A DNA stretch of 64,000 bases from Bacteroides cellulosilyticus (lineage in GTDB: Bacteria; Bacteroidota; Bacteroidia; Bacteroidales; Bacteroidaceae): positions 4,898,501 through 4,962,500 of the forward strand of contig NZ_CP081903.1 of assembly GCF_020091405.1 (NCBI RefSeq), given 5' to 3'. The notes below the pieces were generated by a model. It was not told the DNA's origin, made no database searches, and saw only the letters and a list, made by a program, of their open reading frames with translations. A program made the translations under genes and the position numbers. Positions 58,617 to 64,000 of the stretch are shown here, piece after piece (the first letter of the stretch is position 1; each line of letters opens with the position of its first letter).

Positions 58617-58640
58617 TTATCCAAATAAAAAAGCATGTTC

Positions 58641-58665
58641 TATAACATTAATTAAAAACATAGAC
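58641..58665 (-). promoter_or_regulatory. conserved upstream element of small RNA 2
   Basis: Plus strand TATAACATTAATTAAAAA then CATAGAC, 48 bases beyond the -7 box, as in paralog 1. Confidence 0.6.
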
Positions 58666-58682
58666 TTGATCTTATATCTTTG

Positions 58683-60347
58683 TTAACCTTTAGCCTCCTG
58701 ATACATAAACCGTTTAATAGATTTTTTGGCTGTCTTTTCAAACTCCTCAAAATGTATCTTCACCTTTGATATCTGGCAATAAGCCGGTAATTGCTGATTG
58801 AGTTCGTTACGGTTAGCTTCCATCATACGCTCTACATCTGTTTGTTGCAGTCCATTGGCAAATGCATCGTCAAAGTCCGGATAAATCAGTGCTACCAGTT
58901 TTTCTTTTTGCAACACAATGAGTGACTCGGAAACGTAAGGCATATTATTCAGTTTGCTTTCAATCTCTTCCGGATAGATGTTTTGTCCGCTGGAAGTGAG
59001 CAACATATTCTTGCTGCGCCCGCGCACAGTTACATAACCTTCTGCATCCATTGTGCCTAAATCGCCTGTATGCAGCCAGCCATTTACGTCAATGATTTGT
59101 GACGTTGCTTCCTGGTTCTTATAATATCCCAGCATCAGGTTGGTACCTCGACAAATGATTTCTCCCGCCATCTTCTCCGGATCAGACGAATCTATCTTCA
59201 CTTCCATGCGTGTGGTTGCCTTACCGCATGATGCCAGCTTCAGGGTTTCCCAGCGGCTGGAACAGATGATTGGACCACATTCTGTCATACCGTAAGCGAT
59301 GGTGTAGGGGAAGCCTATCTGTTTGAGGAAGCGCTCGACTTCTGCATTGAACGGGGCTCCACCGATGATTATTTCATCGAAGTTACCGCCGAATATTTCC
59401 ATTGCTTCTTTGCGGGCGAGGGCTCTGATCTTGTCATTGATGATAGGAAGACGAAGCAGCAACTTACCTATTTTATTATCTACACGGGGCAGAATATTCT
59501 TCTTGATAATCTTTTCTACAATCAGAGGCACGCATGAGATGACGCGTGGTTTGATTTCAGCGAAAGACTGTGCGATAATTTTAGGAGTCGGCATGCGAGT
59601 GAGGAAGTAGAGGTGTGCCCCGGCTGAAAAACCGTAAAGGAAATCGTAAGTCATTCCGAACACATGTCCCATAGGAAGCATGGCAACCATATTATCGCCC
59701 GATTTCACCGGAAGCATCTCATGGCAGTAATTTACGTTGGACCAAAGGCTGCGATAGGGGAGCATAACACCTTTGGAATATCCGGTAGTACCCGAAGTAT
59801 AATTAATGATGGCAAGTTCTTCCGGTTCATCCTTCCGATAACAGATGTGTTCGGGACGGAAGTTTTTAGGATAGCGTTGTCCGTAGAGAGTATTGCGGTG
59901 CTCGAAAGCTTCCATCAATCGTTTGTCGCGACAGACTACAGGGGTGAATTCCGTCATCAGAATAACGCCCAGCAATTGCGGCATGGCGTCTTCATTCAGG
60001 TTTTCCCACACCTGGTCTCCCACAAAAAGCAGTCTGGCTTCTGAGTGATTGACGATATTATGTATATTATCCGCTTTAAATTCGTGAAGGATAGGCACAA
60101 TAACAGCTCCATAAGTGATGGTTGCCAGGAAAGTAACTGCCCAGTGTGCGCTGTTACGACCGCAGACGGCAATTTTATCACCCGGCTGGATACCGGCACT
60201 TTCCAGTACAATATGGAATTTTGCAATCTTGCGAGCCACGTCTTTATATTGGAGAGTAGCACCTTTGTAGTCAGTCAAGGCGTTTAAGTTCCAGTTCCGA
60301 ATGATGCTTTGTTCAATGTAATCAATGAAGTGTTGTTCCTGTTTCAT
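58683..60347 (-). CDS. AMP-dependent long-chain fatty acid-CoA ligase
   Basis: 554 residues, ANL superfamily. Activates a carboxylic acid (probably a fatty acid) with ATP and CoA. AMP-binding P-loop INYTSGTTGYSKGVMLPY near residue 180, YGMTECGP near 340, the hinge YVTVRGRSKNMLLTSSGQNIYPEEIE near 445, and the C-terminal catalytic Lys in AKKSIKRF. Soluble or peripheral. It is a single gene with a good promoter upstream (minus strand CTTG-N20-TATATTTG, -7 at 60388-60381). Confidence 0.93.
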   Translation of the reverse strand: MKQEQHFIDYIEQSIIRNWNLNALTDYKGATLQYKDVARKIAKFHIVLESAGIQPGDKIAVCGRNSAHWAVTFLATITYGAVIVPILHEFKADNIHNIVNHSEARLLFVGDQVWENLNEDAMPQLLGVILMTEFTPVVCRDKRLMEAFEHRNTLYGQRYPKNFRPEHICYRKDEPEELAIINYTSGTTGYSKGVMLPYRSLWSNVNYCHEMLPVKSGDNMVAMLPMGHVFGMTYDFLYGFSAGAHLYFLTRMPTPKIIAQSFAEIKPRVISCVPLIVEKIIKKNILPRVDNKIGKLLLRLPIINDKIRALARKEAMEIFGGNFDEIIIGGAPFNAEVERFLKQIGFPYTIAYGMTECGPIICSSRWETLKLASCGKATTRMEVKIDSSDPEKMAGEIICRGTNLMLGYYKNQEATSQIIDVNGWLHTGDLGTMDAEGYVTVRGRSKNMLLTSSGQNIYPEEIESKLNNMPYVSESLIVLQKEKLVALIYPDFDDAFANGLQQTDVERMMEANRNELNQQLPAYCQISKVKIHFEEFEKTAKKSIKRFMYQEAKG

Positions 60348-60380
60348 CTGTTAAATTTGCACACTTTAGTTAAAACTGCG

Positions 60381-60388
60381 CAAATATA
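60381..60388 (-). promoter_or_regulatory. putative acyl-CoA ligase promoter, -7 box
   Basis: On the minus strand TATATTTG, with TTG 20 bases upstream; 34 bases before the start codon. Confidence 0.6.
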
Positions 60389-60469
60389 GAGCTAAATGTG
60401 ATGTCGTGCAAGTTTATATATTTATTCTTTGGTGGGAGGCGAAAGAAAAAGAAAAAATAACCAATTGTA

Positions 60470-60833
60470 CTTTCTTTTGCATCAAGGCAAAAGAAAGATA
60501 CCAAAGAAAAAAACAAGGCTGCACTTCCGGGGCTACTCCGAAAGTATTTTCAGCTAAAGGGCAGGAACTCGCTTCGCTCAAACAGCCTACCCTTCTTAAC
60601 GTTGAAAATACTTTCTACGCTTAACGCCCCTACAGTGAGGCCGGGAGACCATTCGGCGTGAATGGGGAAATATTACGTGATTTTGTATCACATAGGTGCT
60701 TCACAGTCTTGTGCGCACAATGCTTTATTGCGCAGCACTCTACCGCGCAGCCTTCGGGCATAGGCGTAGGTGCGTCAGGCGGAGATATTATCAGGCGCAG
60801 GTAAGGGGCGATTTGTCTGAGCGTAGCGAGTTC
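60470..60833. repeat. complex inverted-repeat element (MITE- or REP-like)
   Basis: The 500-base spacer between the acyl-CoA ligase and antiporter genes holds several nested inverted repeats: CTTTCTTTTGC/GCAAAAGAAAG (60470-60497, loop 6), GAAAGTATTTTCA/TGAAAATACTTTC (60540-60552 with 60603-60615, both perfect) and GAACTCGCTTCGCTCAAACA with its near complement (60565-60584 with 60812-60833). A 72-residue open frame inside is not convincing as a gene. The composition differs from the surrounding genes. No transposase is present, so it would be non-autonomous. Confidence 0.6.
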
Positions 60834-60848
60834 AAGCCCCGTCTGCGC

Positions 60849-62303
60849 TTAATCACTACTCTTCTTATCCGAAATCAGCAACAGCTTATCCCCCAAATGC
60901 AATTTCAGTGATCCGTTCGGTATCAGGAACTCCGTGCCTCGTTTCACAATCATTACGAGTGCCCCATTAGGCAGGGTTATATCCTTCAGGGTATCGCCTT
61001 CTTCCAGCATCTCCGTGGTAACGGTCATATCACTGAGGTCACTGTCTATTTCTTCGGGCAATTCCACACCGAATTCATTACCGGTCTTCTCCAACGGAGT
61101 AGAAAGTTTCAGCAAACGGGCGGCCAAGGAAACAGTAGTACCTTGGATAACGAGAGAAACAATCGTGATAAAGAATACGATATTGAAGATCACATCGGCA
61201 CCCGGTACTTGCGCTACTACCGGATAAGTGGCGAAGATGATAGGCACTGCACCACGCAAACCTACCCAGGAAACAAAAAGTCGCGAACGGTTTGTGATCT
61301 TCTTGCCGAAAGGTAGCAAACAGAGGAAGACACTGAGCGGACGACCAATAACAATCATAAATACACCGATAAGCGTTGCTACCAAAGCAATATCGAGTAA
61401 TTCGTGAGGATTTACCAACAAACCGAGGCAAAGGAACATGATGATTTGGAACAGCCAGGTTAATCCATCCATGAAAGTATAAATCTCTTTGCGATGCATT
61501 ATCTTGTTGTTACCTACCATAATACCGGCAATGTAAACAGCGAGGTAACCATTTCCTTTCAGAAGATCGGTAATGGCGAAAGTGAAAAATACAAATGCAA
61601 GCAGAAGGATGGGATAAAGAGCCTGATTATCAATATTAAGCTTGTTCAGCATGAGGATGGCAAGTTTGCCGAGAAGGTATCCGGCAGCTGCACCTACTAT
61701 GAATTGGATAACGAACGAACCGAAGATACCTCCAATACCCATTCCACCGGATTGTATGAACTGTATCAGCACAATGGTAAGCATGTATGCCATCGGGTCA
61801 TTACTACCACTTTCAAGCTCCAGCATGGGGCGAAGATTGTGTTTCAGATTCATTTTCTGCGAACGTAAGATGGCGAATACAGAAGCGGAATCGGTAGATG
61901 ACATGGTAGAGGCAAGCAGTAGGGATGTAGTGATAGGAAGATAAATATTTGACCAACTCATGCCAGCAATCCACCAGATGAAAAATCCCGTAAAGACGGC
62001 AGTAAGCAGTACGCCGAATGTGGAGAGGACAATACCCGGAACAAGAATCGGTTTAATTTCGCTGAATTTAGTATCCATACCGCCGGAAAACAAAATAACG
62101 CTAAGAGCAACCATACCAATAAATTGTGCTTCTTTAGCGTTATGAAACTGTAGTCCGAAACCATCGCTACCGAAAATCATGCCGACGACAAGGAATAGTA
62201 ACAGGGCAGGGACTCCGAATCGATAGCCAGTCTTGCCGACAATAATACTAATGAAAAGTAAGATAGAACCAATTAAAAGAATGTTTTCTGCTGTAAAAAT
62301 CAT
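60849..62303 (-). CDS. potassium/proton antiporter (CPA1, with C-terminal RCK_C domain)
   Basis: 484 residues. Twelve or so membrane segments (to ~residue 390) of the Na+/H+ exchanger fold, with SSTDSASVFAILRSQKMNLKHNLRPMLELESGSNDPMAYML holding the conserved acidic residues. A C-terminal TrkA-C-like domain follows (~405-480, KDITLPNGALVMIVKRGTEFLIPNGSLKLHLGDKLLLISDK), which in related antiporters senses nucleotides. Exchanges K+ for H+ in the inner membrane to manage potassium and pH. A single gene; no strong promoter box was found. Confidence 0.92.
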   Translation of the reverse strand: MIFTAENILLIGSILLFISIIVGKTGYRFGVPALLLFLVVGMIFGSDGFGLQFHNAKEAQFIGMVALSVILFSGGMDTKFSEIKPILVPGIVLSTFGVLLTAVFTGFFIWWIAGMSWSNIYLPITTSLLLASTMSSTDSASVFAILRSQKMNLKHNLRPMLELESGSNDPMAYMLTIVLIQFIQSGGMGIGGIFGSFVIQFIVGAAAGYLLGKLAILMLNKLNIDNQALYPILLLAFVFFTFAITDLLKGNGYLAVYIAGIMVGNNKIMHRKEIYTFMDGLTWLFQIIMFLCLGLLVNPHELLDIALVATLIGVFMIVIGRPLSVFLCLLPFGKKITNRSRLFVSWVGLRGAVPIIFATYPVVAQVPGADVIFNIVFFITIVSLVIQGTTVSLAARLLKLSTPLEKTGNEFGVELPEEIDSDLSDMTVTTEMLEEGDTLKDITLPNGALVMIVKRGTEFLIPNGSLKLHLGDKLLLISDKKSSD

Positions 62304-62421
62304 AAATTTAGGTATTATTTAAGTTGTTTATTCAAGGATTTAGTTATCGCAAAGCGAAGTTACACCTATTTCTAAACAATTGCAAGGTGTAAAATGTTCA
62401 GATTGGTGCGGAAAGGAATGA

Positions 62422-62506
62422 AGTTACGAGCTACAGGCTACAAGCTACAAGTAGCTGCGCTATGTTCCGAAAGGCACTTGTAGCTTGTAGCCTGTAGCTC
62501 GTAACT
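62422..62506. repeat. AGCTACAAG-family palindromic repeat, copy E (perfect 31-bp arms)
   Basis: Arms 62422-62452 and 62476-62506 are perfectly complementary over 31 bases and flank a 23-base core (AGCTGCGCTATGTTCCGAAA plus GGC). The core and right arm match copy D (50588-50640) with one difference. It lies in the 350-base spacer between the antiporter and histidine kinase genes. Confidence 0.92.
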
Positions 62507-62575
62507 GATTCATAACCCGACAATAATGAACATAATCCAAATCTTGATTCGTATTATTAGTCTATTATTGAATTA

Positions 62576-62619
62576 TTTTTCTCCTATTGGGAAAAAGTTT
62601 TTCTCCAGTAGGAGAAAAA
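62576..62619. repeat. four alternating 11-nt units forming a stem-loop
   Basis: TTTTTCTCCTA, TTGGGAAAAAG, TTTTTCTCCAG, TAGGAGAAAAA stand in a row: the outer two are exact reverse complements and the inner two nearly so. It is 35 bases after the kinase stop codon, so it could act in transcript ending. Confidence 0.65.
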
Positions 62620-62653
62620 ATCCATTAATACCACTTTGTCTTTTAGATGTTAC

Positions 62654-64000
62654 CTAATTGAATTTCAGTACAAACATGGTTTCCTTTCCGGGATGCAGGG
62701 AAAGACTGCCACCTGACAGCCGCATAATTTGACGGGAAATACTCAATCCGATGCCGCTGCCACCTTCTTTTGTGGTGAAGAAAGGTATGAAAATGTGTTC
62801 TGCTACTTCAGGAGGAATAGTAGGACCGTTATTGGACACTTCGATGAGTACGGCTTCATTTTCATTACAATAAGCGTGTAAGGTGATGATGCCTTCCGGA
62901 ATTCCTGCCGCCTCGATGGCCTGAATGGCATTTTTCAATAAGTTGATGAATACCTGTGAGATAAGGTTTTCATCTGCATAAAGAATAAGGTCATCCGGAG
63001 TGATGTGGGAGTGGAAATTGATATGTGAATCAGGATATTGATGCCGTGCCAATTCCACCATGCGATTGATAAAACCTTTGACGTAGAACAAGGAAGGTTC
63101 CGGTTTGGGGATACGGGTGGAACGGTGGTAATTTTCTACAAAAGAGAGAAGTCCTTTGCCCGTAGTGCTGATGGTGTGCAGGCCATTGCGGATTTCGTCA
63201 GCAGTTTCTTTGTCGGAAGAGATGGATTCACTTTTCGTTTTTAATTCTTCGCTTCCTTGTATCAGTGTCAGCAATGTGTCGCTCAGTGAAGTGATGGGAG
63301 TGACGGAATTCATAATTTCATGTGTCAGTACACGGGTCAGGCGTATCCAAGAGTCGATTTCCTTTTCGTCCAGTTCGTTATTGATATCATTCAGGGCAAG
63401 GATGCGGAAATGCTCTTGACGGATGGTTATGTCGGAGACGCGGATGGAGAGATTGACTGTGCCGCGTTCGTTGGACAGACGGGTTTGCAACTTATCTCCG
63501 GGGCGGCAATGGGTGAAAAGTTCCATAAGGTTTACATCAATACGGCTAAGTTGGCTGACATGGGTGAAGACTTCCAGCCCTAACAGGCGGAGGGCTTCAT
63601 TATTTTTTTGGTAAACAGCACCTGTATCGTTCAGTACTAGGATACCGGTATTGATGCAGTCGAGAATGAGTTCGTAATACTTTTCCTGTTGTGCCGTTTC
63701 ACTTTTTACATTATATAATATAGAAGCAACGCGGTTCAGGGCCTGGTTTACAATACGGTTGTCCGGAATATCTTCGTGTTCGGAGAAATGGATGGATGCA
63801 TCGTTGTTTTCAATGGCATCGAGCAGAAACAGGACTTTCTGCGTATGCCGACGATACAGTTTCCATTGCCAGCACAGACTCGTCAACAGCAGCAAGGAAG
63901 AGATGACGATCCATAGAAGGTCTTTATAAATAATGGATACCGTAACAGCTCCCGCCAGCAGGAGAGAGATGACGATACGGAAAAGGTAGCGGTCGGTGAT
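62654..64000 (-). CDS. sensor histidine kinase (partial, N-terminus beyond window)
   Basis: The reading frame stays open to the right edge (ITDRYLFRIVISLLLAGAVT... at 64000), so the start is outside; the visible part is ~448 residues. Two membrane segments (IVISLLLAGAVTVSIIY and LLWIVISSLLLLTSLCW) are followed by a PAS-like region (~60-165), the dimerisation domain with phospho-acceptor His in LTHEIMNSVTPITSLSDTLL, and the HATPase_c domain (NLLKNAIQAIE, GGSGIGLSISRQIMRLSGG). It resembles NtrY-like kinases. The partner response regulator is not in the window. Confidence 0.93.
   Translation of the reverse strand: MTDRYLFRIVISLLLAGAVTVSIIYKDLLWIVISSLLLLTSLCWQWKLYRRHTQKVLFLLDAIENNDASIHFSEHEDIPDNRIVNQALNRVASILYNVKSETAQQEKYYELILDCINTGILVLNDTGAVYQKNNEALRLLGLEVFTHVSQLSRIDVNLMELFTHCRPGDKLQTRLSNERGTVNLSIRVSDITIRQEHFRILALNDINNELDEKEIDSWIRLTRVLTHEIMNSVTPITSLSDTLLTLIQGSEELKTKSESISSDKETADEIRNGLHTISTTGKGLLSFVENYHRSTRIPKPEPSLFYVKGFINRMVELARHQYPDSHINFHSHITPDDLILYADENLISQVFINLLKNAIQAIEAAGIPEGIITLHAYCNENEAVLIEVSNNGPTIPPEVAEHIFIPFFTTKEGGSGIGLSISRQIMRLSGGSLSLHPGKETMFVLKFN

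Noticed and set aside
60406..60624. 72-residue open frame in the spacer upstream of the acyl-CoA ligase gene
   Set aside because: It overlaps the ligase promoter region and consists of inverted-repeat sequence; no Shine-Dalgarno or domain. Reported as a repeat element instead.

Overview
The window looks like a chromosomal segment of a gut Bacteroides. Evidence for this: SusC/SusD-type glycan uptake genes, a fucose operon led by a GntR regulator, many promoters of the Bacteroides type (a TAnnTTTG -7 box, sometimes with TTTG about 19 bases upstream), few Shine-Dalgarno sites, and many short inverted repeats between genes. No tRNA, rRNA, integrase or transposase was seen. Species was not determined.

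Layout. (1) 1-15.2 kb: glutamine and nitrogen block: gltD (cut by the left edge) and gltB on the minus strand, then glmS, a divergent PurF-like amidotransferase, carA and carB on the plus strand. Four neighbouring genes encode glutamine-hydrolysing enzymes. (2) 15.3-22.2 kb: L-fucose operon fucR-fucI-fucA-fucK-mutarotase-fucP, with the same 18-base operator candidate before fucR and before fucI. (3) 22.2-23.3 kb: an HU-like/DUF4469 DNA-binding protein whose promoter is followed by a terminator-like leader hairpin, with a 23-bp tandem palindromic array behind it. (4) 23.3-30.5 kb: AraC regulator divergent from a TolC/HlyD/double-ATPase/two-permease export system. (5) 30.5-35.2 kb: acyltransferase, Hsp20, GH43 lipid- or cell-envelope-exported glycosidase, AlaX-like editing protein, and a frameshifted acetyltransferase remnant. 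(6) 35.3-40.3 kb: minus-strand arsenic operon arsR-thioredoxin(arsE-like)-arsF-arsG-arsD-arsA-acr3 with two identical-geometry operator candidates. (7) 40.5-58.5 kb: polysaccharide utilisation locus with SusR-like regulator, SusC, SusD, SusE-like, GH66, GH31, GH97, then DUF169 and GH65. The GH66+GH31+GH97 set predicts alpha-1,6-glucan (dextran) use. (8) 58.7-64 kb: AMP-dependent acyl-CoA synthetase, a complex repeat region, a K+/H+ antiporter and a histidine kinase cut by the right edge.

The most interesting non-coding signals are two paralogous minus-strand small RNA genes (about 55.5 and 58.55 kb) placed at the ends of GH97 and GH65, sharing promoter, body, terminator and an upstream element at the same distance; a five-copy family of AGCTACAAG-type palindromic repeats with a conserved core; and a general pattern in which intergenic spaces carry inverted arrays of 7-11-nt units of unrelated sequence, some of which supply the stop codon of the gene before them or lie inside coding sequence (carA).

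All function calls are from reading protein motifs and context by eye; no database search was run.
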